From contig CAJNDS010002701.1 of the NCBI GenBank assembly GCA_905221605.1, forward strand, positions 124,001 to 188,000: a DNA stretch of 64,000 bases. The letters are read 5' to 3'. How positions within the stretch are numbered: the first letter of the stretch is position 1; every line of letters begins with the position of its first letter. Shown here piece by piece: positions 11,474 through 19,062 of this stretch. The stretch is from Symbiodinium natans (taxonomy: Eukaryota; Sar; Dinophyceae; Suessiales; Symbiodiniaceae). A program made the position numbers and the translations under genes. The notes beneath the pieces are model-generated. The model ran no database searches. It was not told where the DNA came from and was given only the letters and a program-made list of their open reading frames with translations.

Positions 11474-11562
11474 TGGGGGTTTGCGCTAACAGGGGAGCCC
11501 TCATATAGTCTCCCAAAGAAAAGGATCCCACAAGAAAAGGGCCCCAACAAGGTACCCCTACT
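11474..11562 (-). mobile_element. MITE-like family A, copy 2
   Basis: Left end GGGGGTTTGCGCTAACAGG matches the family terminus. The core reads in the minus sense: plus-strand GGATCC and CCCCAACAAGGTACCCC correspond to the family GGATCC and GGTACC words. About 89 bp, directly before a telomere-like array at 11565. Confidence 0.65.
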
Positions 11563-11564
11563 AC

Positions 11565-11637
11565 CCCAAACCCTAAACCCTAAACCCTAAACCCTAAACC
11601 CTAAACCCTAAACCCTAAACCCTAAACCCTAAACCCC
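11565..11637 (-). repeat. CCCTAAA array (left border of a module)
   Basis: About ten perfect heptamers, C-strand on plus, followed by the exon-like island 11661-11746. Confidence 0.97.
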
Positions 11638-11660
11638 CATATCCCTCTCTCACCCGACAG

Positions 11661-11746
11661 AAAGGAGGTTCGACGTGGTGGCCCCGCTGCTTGTGGAGCC
11701 TGAGCTTCCCATGCCAGAGCTGGAGGTGCTCTCCTTCCTTGGCTGG
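11661..11746 (+). CDS. Exon-like island between telomere-like arrays
   Basis: After a plausible acceptor (CCCGACAG at 11653-11660) the frame starting AGG AGG TTC is open for 28 codons and reads as ordinary protein (VAPLLVEPELP, then PELEVLSFLGW). It ends where the next array begins, at TGG followed by GTTTAGGG, so the array itself supplies a GT. I do not recognise the protein. The exon status is inferred from composition and borders. Confidence 0.4.
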
Positions 11747-12062
11747 GTTTAGGGTTTAGGGCTTAGGGTTTAGGGTTTAGGGCTTAGGGTTTAGGGTTTA
11801 GGGTTTAGGGTTTAGGGTTTAGGGTTTAGGGTTTAGGGTTTAGGTTTAGGGTTTAGGGTTTAGGGTTTTTAGGGTTTAGGGTTTAGGGGGTTTAGGGTTT
11901 AGGGGGTTTAGGGTTTAGGGGGTTTAGGGTTTAGGGGGTTTAGGGTTTAGGGGGTTTAGGGGGATTAGGGTTTAGGGTTTAGGATCTAGGGTCTAGGGTC
12001 TAGGGTCTAGGAGGGTCAGGGTTTAGGGTTTAGGGTTTAGGGGGGTTTAGTGTTTAGGGTTT
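11747..12062 (+). repeat. Long TTTAGGG array with nonamer variants
   Basis: About 40 units, G-strand on plus. The middle (11880-11960) alternates TTTAGGG with the nonamer TTTAGGGGG in a roughly 16 bp higher-order repeat. The right end holds TCTAGGG variants. Confidence 0.97.
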
Positions 12063-12177
12063 GGGTGCTCCAAGTGTTTTTAACTCAAGTTCTTCTCAAG
12101 TGCCCTAGGTTCAAGGGAACTAGAGCATTTTCTCGGCATGATGCCGTAAGTTTTCCGCATTTCTGTCACAGGGGGGA

Positions 12178-12482
12178 TCACATGGAAGACCAGAAACTCT
12201 TGTACCGAAAATATTCGACGACGGCATAGAATATCCCCGACGGCCCGACGGATCTACTATCTCCTTCCTGCGCCTTCCCCAGCGCCTCCTCCCATCTCCT
12301 GGCTTCTTGAGTCCGAGGCACGTAAGATAGCCCTAGACCATGAAAACCACACTGCAGGCCAAGCTTCAGCCGGATAGCGCCCTGCCGCGCCACCGCCCCC
12401 AAAATGGCCATGCGCTCGAAGCCCATGTGACAGGCGCTGATGAGGCCGTCTGTGCCGAAGATCAATGATTGCAACCTGGTAT
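12178..12482 (-). CDS. Last exon of the 12178-16305 gene
   Basis: Preceded by the acceptor CTACTACAG. The open frame begins within DTRLQSLIFGTDGLI and continues as HMGFERMAILGAVARQG to a TGA at 12178-12180, about 100 codons. The LQxLIF then GL pattern followed by an amphipathic helix matches the C-terminal end I remember for the family. Joining to 12767-12851 across a GC-AG intron of 284 bp (12483-12766) keeps the frame in phase 1. Confidence 0.6.
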
Positions 12483-12766
12483 CTGTAGTAGGGATTGGGT
12501 CCAAAAAGGAGTGCGGGAGGTTTGAAAGGCGGCCATAACGTTCGCAAATGACCGCAGCCTGAATTACTAGAAAAATCTCTCCCTCTTGTTGGGCTCCTTT
12601 TGCTTACCACTCCCAAGCGCAATCCTAAACCTTTCGAGGTGTAGCCGGCCAGCAGGTCTTTGGTCAAGGAAGCTTCATCCCTTCTCTCCGAGAATTTGTC
12701 GAGTGTGGGGCTTGAGCTTGAAGGCTAAACATGTCTGCAGCAGAACCAGGCAGGAGAAAATCTTGC

Positions 12767-12851
12767 CAGGCCACTCGGCGTTAAATCGTGCCTTATCCTC
12801 AATCTGTGAGAGAATCAGCTCCGTGTCAGCGGCATTAGAGGCAGACATCTC
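12767..12851 (-). CDS. Exon of the 12178-16305 gene (MSASNAADTELILSQI segment)
   Basis: Begins after AACAGAG with GAG ATG TCT and encodes MSASNAADTELILSQIEDKA, then RFNAEWP. It ends before GCAAGA, a GC-type donor. In the family this region is typically a VEEMQAS...IL..IPD...FN pattern, which this resembles closely. Confidence 0.6.
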
Positions 12852-12986
12852 CTCTGTTCTCTTCGTTTGAGATTGTTGTATGACGAGGTTGTATGAAGAG
12901 GTTCGCAGATTCAGCCAGCTTAAGCATGTTCTCAGTCCCAAAGGAAAAACATGATACATCACCCAAAACAGTAAACTCCCAGTCTC

Positions 12987-13091
12987 CTCGACTTTGAGGC
13001 AGTGTAGCCAGCCTTCGTACTGCTGCAAGTTCTCGAAAGAGAGAGTCCTCATGCGCTGCTGCATTCCAAGCTGTTGAGCCTGGTGAATCTC
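12987..13091 (-). CDS. Exon of the 12178-16305 gene (EIHQAQQLGMQQRM segment)
   Basis: Exactly 35 codons, from GAG ATT CAC to AAA GTC GAG, encoding EIHQAQQLGMQQRM, then LSFENLQQYEGWLHCLKVEE-like sequence. It is bordered on both sides by GAG direct repeats: ACCGAG/GAGATT upstream and GTCGAG/GAGACT downstream. Removing the 135 bp segment 12852-12986 joins LKVE to EMSAS, as expected for the family. That segment is a multiple of three without a stop, so the frame is also open if it is retained. Confidence 0.6.
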
Positions 13092-13424
13092 CTCGGTCAG
13101 GGGCCAACTAGTGTGTGCTTCTCGCGTCGCTTTTGAAGCACTATAGAGTCCTAAATAGTCCTAACGCCTAACATAAGCCCGAACCCAAACATTCCTATTT
13201 CCTTAGCCTTCGGCATGTGAAGTCGTGCGGCGCTTCAAAGACTGACTGCCTGTTGCTCCAAATCTCAGCCTGGGGGCCGCGACACACCAGGCCCGCGTGA
13301 AGAGTTTGAACCTTGGATTTTTCCACATCGTATTGGGGGTCGGACTTTTGCTCCTCGACATCAAGCTCCAACTCTTTAGAGATTGGAGGTTTAGTCAGTG
13401 ATTGTGGTGTCGGTCTTTGCAAAG

Positions 13425-13474
13425 ACCCTAAACCCTAAACCCTAAACCCTAAACCCTAAACCCTAAACCCTAAA
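13425..13474 (-). repeat. CCCTAAA array inside an inferred intron
   Basis: About seven perfect heptamers. It lies within the inferred intron 13092-13522 of the minus-strand gene and reads TTTAGGG in the sense of transcription. Confidence 0.97.
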
Positions 13475-13522
13475 AGCGGCGTTAGGGCTCTTAGGAGGGG
13501 GGGGTTCGGCTTTGACAAGCTC

Positions 13523-13560
13523 GGCACCCGAGTGACAGGGACCATCCTTGCTCCTCCCAA
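13523..13560 (-). pseudogene. Damaged exon fragment (GAE segment)
   Basis: The minus strand contains GGT GCC GAG CTT GTC AAA GCC, reading GAELVKA. Family members have WCVAE at this place, between QVIAVDA and the LGM segment. The preceding Trp-Cys is not found in frame; a VTRV reading lies in another frame just upstream, so a small deletion is possible. Splicing from GCC to 13091 would give GAEIHQAQQLGM. Confidence 0.35.
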
Positions 13561-13571
13561 GAGCCAAATCT

Positions 13572-13901
13572 GGTTTAGGGTTTAGGGTTTAGGGTTTAGG
13601 GTTTAGGGTTTGAGGTTTAGGGTTTAGGATGGGTTTAGGGTTTAGGGTTTAGGGTTTAGGGTTTAGGGTTTAGGGTTTAGGGTTTAGGGTTTAGGGTTTA
13701 GGGTTTAGGGTTTAGGGTTTAGGGTTTAGGGTTTAGGGTTTAGGGTTTAGGGTTTAGGGTTTAGGGTTAGGTTTAGGGTTTAGGGTTTAGGGTTTAGGGT
13801 TTAGGGTTTAGGGTTTAGGGTTTAGGGTTTAGGGTTTAGGGTTTAGGGTTTAGGGTTTAGGGTTTAGGGTTTAGGGTTTAGGGTTTAGGGTTAGGGTTCC
13901 G
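13572..13901 (+). repeat. Longest TTTAGGG array
   Basis: About 46 units over 330 bp, nearly perfect, with one GATGGGTTTAGGG and one TTAGG interruption. G-strand on plus, so antisense to the gene that contains it. It separates the QVIAVDA exon (13931-13967) from the fragment at 13523. Confidence 0.98.
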
Positions 13902-13930
13902 CCTCAAACAAAAGGTTTCTGTGACTGTGC

Positions 13931-13967
13931 CAGCAGCTCAGCATCCACCGCAATGACTTGCGCAAAC
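13931..13967 (-). CDS. Exon of the 12178-16305 gene (FAQVIAVDAELL)
   Basis: After the acceptor TTCGCAAG the minus strand reads G TTT GCG CAA GTC ATT GCG GTG GAT GCT, encoding FAQVIAVDAELL, the family hallmark (F.QV[IV]AVDA). Joined to 14147-14181 across a 179 bp GT-AG intron it reads KPGFAQVIAVDA in one frame (phase 2 junction), strong evidence that both borders are right. Confidence 0.65.
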
Positions 13968-14012
13968 CTTGCGAAGCCGAAGTGAGGGTTTAAGGGTTAT
14001 ACCCGAAACAGG

Positions 14013-14070
14013 CCCTAAACCCTAAACCCTAAACCCTAAACCCTAAACCCTAAACCCTAAACCCTAAACC
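14013..14070 (-). repeat. CCCTAAA array inside an inferred intron
   Basis: About eight perfect heptamers within the inferred intron 13968-14146, TTTAGGG in the sense of the gene. Confidence 0.97.
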
Positions 14071-14146
14071 ACCCCAAGCGTGTGAAGGCTTCGGGCTACG
14101 AATCCAGGGCTGCGCAGCCGCGCATCGTGCACTGAAGCCAAGGTAC

Positions 14147-14181
14147 CCCGGCTTCATGGTCGAAATGAGTCCCATCATGTC
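14147..14181 (-). CDS. Exon of the 12178-16305 gene (DMMGLISTMKPG)
   Basis: Encodes DMMGLISTMKP plus two bases of a Gly codon, after GCGAAG and before the donor GTACCT. In the family this follows CEMNKF; here one Asp is missing at that junction and the donor of the previous exon (after 14936) is not a normal dinucleotide, so that border is uncertain. Confidence 0.55.
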
Positions 14182-14309
14182 CTTCGCATCGGCGAAATAA
14201 AGCCCTAAATCCTGAACCCTCAAACCTCCTGAACTCCTAAATCCTAAACCCTAAGCTCTGAGCTGTTGAGGTGCAGCACGGCGCGGGCAAACCGAAGATT
14301 CTGACCCCT

Positions 14310-14445
14310 AAGCCCTAAAAACCCTGAAAACATTGAAAACCTAAAAACCCCAAAAACCCCCCAAAAACCCTAAAAACCCTGAAAACCCTACAAACCCTAA
14401 AAACCCTAAAACCCTAAAAACCCTAAACCCTAAACCCTAAACCTC
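14310..14445 (-). repeat. Array of CCCTAAAAA-type nonamers
   Basis: Degenerate units with four or five A instead of three (CCCTGAAAA, CCCTAAAAA), ending in ordinary CCCTAAA. In the gene it lies between exons. Confidence 0.9.
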
Positions 14446-14499
14446 CAGGTCCAATCATGAACATCCCTCAGCCTCCCGCGTCGTAAGAGCGGGGCGTGG

Positions 14500-14820
14500 T
14501 TTAGGGTTCAGGGTTCAGGGTTAAGATCTAACGTGTCTAAAGCCTATAAAACCCTTCCCACCCTTCCAGCGAAAAAAGCTGACTTTCGGGGTTTCGATGG
14601 TTCTGGGTTTGAGGAAGTTTTTGGAGGTTTCGTCCGCCGGCAGATGATGTTGTGACATCTGGCCCTCACCCGTGACCCTAAACTCTGAAATTAAAAGACC
14701 CAGATGTCTCTCCTTGGACCCTTGACATGCCGAGCTGTTCTCACTCAAGGCGTGCCTTGTAGAGCCACCTCTTCCTGCATCCTGAAGCCCCTCTGAAGTC
14801 TCCAAAGTGCTGTGATCTGG
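14500..14820. other. Intron interior, nothing recognised
   Basis: An open minus-strand frame covers 14521-14805, but its translation does not match the segment expected between CEMNKF and DMMG. I consider it intronic sequence. Confidence 0.4.
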
Positions 14821-14826
14821 GGCGGT

Positions 14827-14905
14827 TCCTAAACCCTAAACCCTAAACCCTAAAACTCCCTAAACCCTAAACCCTAAACCCTAAAGCCTAAAGCCTAAAC
14901 CCTAG
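14827..14905 (-). repeat. CCCTAAA array
   Basis: About ten units with CTCCCTAAA and GCCTAAA variants, just downstream (in gene sense) of the small exon 14936-14966. Confidence 0.95.
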
Positions 14906-14935
14906 GTTTTCACAACAAAGTGGACAAGTGGCATG

Positions 14936-14966
14936 GAACTTGTTCATCTCGCAACGAACGCTCTGC
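14936..14966 (-). CDS. Micro-exon of the 12178-16305 gene (QSVRCEMNKF)
   Basis: Thirty-one bases after the acceptor GGCCTGGCAG read G CAG AGC GTT CGT TGC GAG ATG AAC AAG TTC. Joined to 15357-15439 (ending AAA GAT GG) across a GC-AG intron they give KDGQSVRCEMNKF, as in the family (DG.S..CEMNKF). Beyond 14936 the frame no longer matches, and no normal donor is visible. Confidence 0.6.
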
Positions 14967-15041
14967 CTGCCAGGCCCAGCACATGCCCCGTACACCCAGA
15001 AATGACGTGAGCGTTCGATGGCTTCTGAATGGTGAGCATAC

Positions 15042-15094
15042 CCCTAAACCCCAAACCCTAAACCCTAAACCCTTAACCCTAAACCCTAAACCCT
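15042..15094 (-). repeat. CCCTAAA array inside an inferred intron
   Basis: About seven units, TTTAGGG in gene sense, in the inferred intron 14967-15356, which also holds a hairpin element at 15198-15296. Confidence 0.95.
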
Positions 15095-15197
15095 GTGGGA
15101 ATTGTGGAGGTGGCTGCCAGGCCTTTCTTGCGGGATGTCTTCACTGTTTCGTGCTGGGCTCAGGGCCCAGGACAGCAATCCTGCATGCTGAAAAGTT

Positions 15198-15296
15198 GGG
15201 ATGTCCCCCGTTTATACGAACAGTCCTTCATAGGGATTATAGTAGGGGGTACTATAATCCCTATTAAGGACTGTTAGAAAAAGGGGGCATGTCCCA
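15198..15296. mobile_element. Hairpin (MITE-like) element inside an intron
   Basis: Two inverted 25 bp arms, 15220-15244 and 15250-15274, differ at one base and enclose a loop of five G. Outside them the similarity continues more loosely (ATGTCCCCCG on the left against the complement of GGGGGCATGTCCC on the right), giving arms of about 45 bp. No coding capacity. It lies in the inferred intron between the CHCDHPKYW and CEMNKF exons. Confidence 0.75.
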
Positions 15297-15356
15297 GCTG
15301 AAAAGCCATCAACCCTGAGTTCTGGGCTTTTTAGGGCTGAAACCTGGCCCAGGGGC

Positions 15357-15439
15357 CCATCTTTCAGCGGGGGCGTATCGCTCCAGTACTTTGGGTGATC
15401 GCAGTGGCAGGGGACAGGCAGCTCGCCGGTCACCGGATC
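15357..15439 (-). CDS. Exon of the 12178-16305 gene (CHCDHPKYWSDTPPLKDG)
   Basis: A textbook acceptor CTCCTGCAG precedes GAT CCG GTG ACC GGC GAG. The exon encodes DPVTGELPVP and then CHCDHPKYWSDTPPLKD in 27 codons plus two bases. It ends before GCCCCTGG, a GC donor that makes the next codon Gly. The CxCxxPKxWxDTxPLxDG pattern is typical of the family. Confidence 0.7.
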
Positions 15440-15449
15440 CTGCAGGAGG

Positions 15450-15545
15450 TCCTAAACCCTAAACCCTAAGCCCTAAGCCCTAAACCCTAAACCCTAAACC
15501 TAAAACCCTAAACCCTAAACCCTGACCCTAAACTCTAACCCTAAC
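15450..15545 (-). repeat. CCCTAAA array inside an inferred intron
   Basis: About 13 units with CCCTAAG and CCCTAACC variants, in the inferred GT-AG intron 15440-15678, TTTAGGG in gene sense. Confidence 0.95.
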
Positions 15546-15678
15546 CAACAAAACCAGGAGCACATGGCACATGGCAATTTCTGAGCCTCAACTGCAGATT
15601 CAAGGCTTGGAAGTTGAAGCTCGCAGGCTCTGAGAATCCAAAGTGTGCCCGAAGGCGCTCCTCCATGCAGTCTGGGAC

Positions 15679-15979
15679 GGTGCCGCAGATGCCCGCGTGC
15701 TGGTTCACGGCGAAGCAGCAGATCCAGTAAGTCGACCTGAGAGAGTGTGACTTCATCACTCGGGCCCTGAGGCTTCGGAATCTGATGCCTCTTTGGGGTA
15801 GAGAAGGTAGAGAGTAGGGATCGAGTGTTGCGTCGCTTGCCATGGAGTGTGGTGCGCAGGAACATGTAAACTGTGTTATGGGCGAACTCAGTGATCACGC
15901 ATCAACTTGGAGGTAGAACGACCTGCCATGCACCGCGGTAGTCGTAGAGAGATTCCGCGATGGCTGGCGGAAGCCGAAT
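15679..15979 (-). pseudogene. Exon(s) with SLYDYRGAWQ and YWICCFAVNQH motifs, disrupted
   Basis: The upstream part encodes AIAESLYDYRGAWQVVLPP, a TGA at 15902-15904, then CVITEFAHNTVYMFLRTTL. The downstream part, in another frame, encodes FRSLRARVMKSHSL, then STYWICCFAVNQHAGICGT, and ends before GTCCCAG, which joins in frame to DPVTGE. The frame change near 15735-15850 is either a small intron (GCAAGCG could be a donor) or an indel. The TGA lies where AGT CGA TGC would read through, consistent with a CpG-type C-to-T change. STYWICCFAVNQHAGIC is the strongest family signature in the window. Confidence 0.65.
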
Positions 15980-15982
15980 TCA

Positions 15983-16305
15983 CAGATTGTGGTCGGAGAG
16001 GGCCAGCTGGCGACCCGTGATACCCAGCACTGCTACAGATGCAGCAAGTGTCTTTTGACCAAGTTTCGTAACGAGCTGGTCCTTTTGGGACGCTTTGCAG
16101 GAGTCTGAGAACCAGTGGACAAGAAGAGCGCACGGTGTGTAGAGTTGCTCCAAGACAACAGCGACTGCCACTTTGCATGCGCTGGGAATTTCTTCAAAAA
16201 CCAGGGGGCGTCCTGCAAGCAACCGAGTGGCAGTGGCATCTCTCAGCATCTTTGCGGCAGAAGGGTATCCTGTGACGTTTCTCTGGACATGCTGCCACTG
16301 TCAAT
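15983..16305 (-). pseudogene. N-terminal coding-like part with a hydrophobic segment
   Basis: In the same frame as SLYDYRGAWQ, the minus strand is open from about 16305, ending in a TGA at 15980-15982. It encodes a mixed-composition stretch including MLRDATATRLLAGRPLVF, a hydrophobic segment around VAVAVVLEQLYTPCALLVHW, and LVTKLGQKTLAASVAVLGI. I remember family members having membrane-type segments before SLYDYRGAWQ, but residue-level homology cannot be verified here. The first ATG is at 16247-16249; the true start is unknown. Confidence 0.5.
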
Positions 16306-16316
16306 GGGCCCGAAGC

Positions 16317-16830
16317 AGTTGGCTGCGGAGTCGCTCCAAACATGCATGTAGCCCTCTGGATGATTTGGCCAAGCATGGGCAAGCCCTCGGTAAGGGGCGT
16401 TGGCTGGGGAGTTGCTCCGCACCACGGCCAAACTTGGCATGTACACTTTGCACTTGCAGGCTTGAGGGACGACAAAACAGAACTAAGCGGACTCAAAGTT
16501 TGCTGGTGCGAAGTTGCTGGGACAAAGCAGAACAAACTTGACATGTATTCTTCAGCTTGGAGCCTGCCGACACAAAGCACAAACAACTATAACGGACCAC
16601 ACTTGGAAAACTTGACATGTACACCTTTGACCTTGGCCCTTCAGGGACCGGGAAGGAGCAACACAAAGCGGACCGAAGTTGATACGCTTGCAGGCTTCCG
16701 GGAAAGCAGGCTACATTTGTCATGTGCACTTTGAGCTTGGAGGCTTCCCGGCCAAAGAAAAACATAGCGGGCCAAACTTGACATGTTGTGCTTGGGACAT
16801 TGCGGGAACCAAGCATGCTAAACTTGTCAT
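16317..16830 (-). repeat. Degenerate minisatellite upstream of the gene
   Basis: Six to seven imperfect units of roughly 70-90 bp. Recognition words are ACTTGACATGTA/ACTTGGCATGTAC (16433, 16529, 16612, about 16708, 16778), GCTTGGAGGCTTCCGGG-like segments and CAAAGCGGACC-like segments. TTGGCTGNGGAGTNGCTCC is duplicated at 16319 and 16400. It begins directly upstream of the first coding-like exon. Confidence 0.75.
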
Positions 16831-17002
16831 GATATTAAGAAAATGCAAAATTCAGTAGTGCAAATGGATGAATCCCATTTTAATGAGCGAGTGATCTAAA
16901 TCGGCCCGAGACTCCTGGATCCATGGCGCCAGACTCCCTTCCCCCCCCCCCCCCCCACGTCCCGGCAAAAGTTGTGCTCGTGTAGCTCGTGTAACCTTGA
17001 AC

Positions 17003-17040
17003 CAAACCCTAAACCCTAAACCCAAAACCCTAAACCTTAA
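17003..17040 (-). repeat. Short CCCTAAA array
   Basis: About five units, bordering the exon-like island 17037-17144 on its downstream side in the minus sense. Confidence 0.9.
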
Positions 17041-17144
17041 CCCGAAGTGCCACCGCGTGGCGTCAGCTTCTTCCGCCAGAAGAGTTCCGACTTCAGCGCC
17101 GTCATCTCGCCGGGCTGCAGCCGCGGCAGAACGCTGGCCTCGCG
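17037..17144 (-). CDS. Exon-like island between telomere-like arrays
   Basis: The minus strand encodes VLPRLQPGEMTALKSELFWR, then KKLTPRGG, with ordinary charged and aromatic composition, ending in TAA at the array border. A GT donor could lie within CGCGGTGGCAC before that stop. Upstream lies the array 17189-17318, downstream 17003-17040: the C-array, island, G-array arrangement. Protein not recognised. Confidence 0.4.
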   Translation of the reverse strand, partial: REASVLPRLQPGEMTALKSELFWRKKLTPRGGTSG

Positions 17145-17188
17145 GGGAAGGCACGGGGGTTGGTGGGGAAGGGGTTCAGGGTCGCATA

Positions 17189-17318
17189 GGGTGTAGGGTT
17201 TAGGGTTTAGGGTATAGGGTTTAGTCTTTAGGGCTTAGGGTATAGGGTTTAGTTTTTATGGCTTAGGGCTTAGGGCTTAGGGCTTAGGGCTTATGGTTTA
17301 GGGTTTAGGGTTTAGGGA
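17189..17318 (+). repeat. Degenerate TTTAGGG array
   Basis: About 18 units with TATAGGG, CTTAGGG and TTTATGG variants, G-strand on plus. Confidence 0.9.
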
Positions 17319-17319
17319 G

Positions 17320-17950
17320 CAGGGCTACAGTACCCCTCCTTCGTAGGCTAAAGGCTGGTCGTGTAAGGGGGAGCATCTTAGCCCTCAGCCACAAGTCCCA
17401 CTCCAAAGATCCACACAACCCTGCCAGGCCCCAGAAGATCCTCAGGCCACTGGGCATGTTGCTCAACCCATGAGCCCTCAACCATGTTCCTTTCCATCGT
17501 GTGAGGCCCACATTGTTGTGGTTCTTGATAAGTCTGCACTGGAAGCCCAGTACTGCAACAGTCTAGGAGACTAGGGTTTACAGTGGGGTGGTGGGGGGGG
17601 GGGGGAATAATTCGATTAAGCTGATCTCAAACTTAAAGACTCAACAGCCATGCAGCGTAGCTTGGAAGGTCCAACGCATCAGCCACTACCTTGGCTGCCG
17701 ATCTATGCCTGCCGACTGAACGTCTCAAAGACGCGTCTAGTCCGTGTGATGTCAACATACATAGTCAGCCGAATCAAATCTGGCTCCCTTCTGCAGGCGA
17801 TGTCGCAAACTCCTGTAGGTAAAGAACCTCCTGCAGAAAACCAGAACAAAAACATGTCAATGTAAAAATGTGAGCAACAGCAGTCCAAACTAAAAGAAAA
17901 GGGGTGTCGTGCATGCCCAATCCTCGCCTGGAAAATCCTCGAATCAAGGC
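17320..17950. other. Intergenic stretch
   Basis: No motif recognised. It holds a G-rich run near 17586-17607 and short competing frames on both strands. Confidence 0.4.
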
Positions 17951-17953
17951 CAA

Positions 17954-18055
17954 CTACTATAGGGGCCTTAATAATTAGAATACCGTTTTGGGGGTATTAA
18001 AGTATAAATATGAAGGGACCATGAGGGAATATTGGTAATTATTCCAACCCCTATG
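17954..18055 (+). mobile_element. MITE-like family B, copy 1
   Basis: About 102 bp. The left end CTATAGGGGCCTTAATAATT and the complement of the right end CCATAGGGGTTGGAATAATT form imperfect terminal inverted repeats. The core has GTTTTGGGGGTATTA and GGGACCATGAGGGAATA. It aligns end to end with the reverse complement of 35962-36068 and with 46361-46443. Confidence 0.8.
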
Positions 18056-18059
18056 GAAC

Positions 18060-18966
18060 ATGAACTACAGCTTTGGGGGCCACGCGGCAGCTGCCACAAG
18101 GTTCGAGAACTTGTTGGCCCAGTTGTGGGTGACCATGCGATCAGGGAGCAAGGCCTAGACGAAAAACATCGAGAAACCCTTAGAAGCCCTCTAAATCTCA
18201 AACACACTGAAAACGCCTTAGAGCCCCCCCAAACGGCTTGCAACCTCGAGTCGGTTGAAGATCTACAGTTTAGGGTTCAGAGTCAGGGGTTGAGGACGAA
18301 TAGGGATGACAATGTGAAGGGCTGGATCAAAGCCATACCTAACAACCTCGAGCACCAACGGGCGCCTGACCGTCCATCAGTACCAGCGCTGCTGCGCAGT
18401 CGCCGTGCTCGTGCCCTCGCCACAACGGGCTATGCAATCGGACCCAAAACAGTTCCAGAAGCCCAACAACCCTTGATGTGGACCATGGGAAGCCGGACCA
18501 TGGGTAGCTGGCCCAAGTAGCGGAAGTTCACCCAAACTGAGGTAGGATAACACATTGAAACTCACCAGCCGACTTTGAATGTTTCATCTGCCCTCGCCCT
18601 TGGCCTTAAGAGCCCTGGAACCTTGCAGAACTCTGCAAGGTATCTGTCCCGGATTTGCAACATGCAACTGAGTTGCGACTCAAGTTTCGTTCCTGTTTCC
18701 CGCTCCCGCTTCCGGCTTCAACATGTGGCTCCGACTTCCTGAAGGGGCAACTCCATTTTTCCTGAAGTTGACTGAGACCGCCCGTGCCCAGGCCTAGCCT
18801 GGGCCTCCCCCTGAAGCCGAAAAACTAAAACCCTCAACCGTAAATATCGCACTATGTTGCGTCCCTGTGTTCCGGCAGAGGCGAAACCCCAGAGACAAGA
18901 AGCTCAAAACCCTTGTCGCTTCAAAGTCAACGAGCGCGAAGACCCTAAACCCCAAGCCCTGAACCG
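18060..18966. other. Intergenic stretch with one long chance-like frame
   Basis: A plus frame is open for 162 codons (18032-18520), but it starts inside MITE-like copy B1, so I do not call it. The rest holds scattered degenerate telomere-like words. Confidence 0.4.
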
Positions 18967-19062
18967 AGGATGGCCTTTAAAAGCCTCTGAAAAATATTCT
19001 TGAAGATGATCTTCTTAAACCCAGAAAGCGAAAATGTAAATGTCCCAAGGGCCTCCTGAGAA
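18967..19062 (+). mobile_element. Dispersed repeat family C, copy 1
   Basis: Shares AGGATGGCCTTTAA, AAAATATTCTTGAA, CTTCTTAAACCCA and AAATGTCCCAAGGGCCTCCT-like words in the same order and spacing with 33938-34042, and partly with 45140-45221. About 95 bp, no coding capacity; terminal repeats not clear. Confidence 0.6.

Larger units (their letters stand above)
12178..16305 (-). pseudogene. Degenerate multi-exon gene of a dinoflagellate-type protein family, interrupted by telomere-like arrays
   Basis: Read on the minus strand from 16305 to 12178, ordered protein segments match the order I remember for a family of dinoflagellate hypothetical proteins. They are: an N-terminal part with a hydrophobic segment; AIAESLYDYRGAWQVVL; STYWICCFAVNQHAGIC; CHCDHPKYWSDTPPLKDG; QSVRCEMNKF; DMMGLISTMKPG; FAQVIAVDAELL; EIHQAQQLGMQQRM; LKVEE followed by MSASNAADTELILSQI; and LQSLIFGTDGL. 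Function is unknown. Several junctions restore the frame exactly at GT/GC/GA donors and AG acceptors. Telomere-like arrays at 15450, 15042, 14013 and 13425 lie inside inferred introns in TTTAGGG sense; the long array at 13572-13901 has the opposite sense. Two in-frame TGA codons (15980-15982, 15902-15904), a frame change near 15735-15850 and a damaged segment near 13523 suggest a pseudogene. Family assignment is from memory. Confidence 0.65.

Noticed and set aside
12505-12720. An additional minus-strand exon ending GTAAGC (frame reading DKFSERRDEASLTKDLLAGY)
   Set aside because: It has an open frame and a good donor, but it lies within the 12483-12766 intron whose removal gives the family-like join. 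It could be an alternative exon; not called.
14521-14805. 94-codon minus frame inside the interrupted gene
   Set aside because: Its translation does not match the segment expected at this position of the family.
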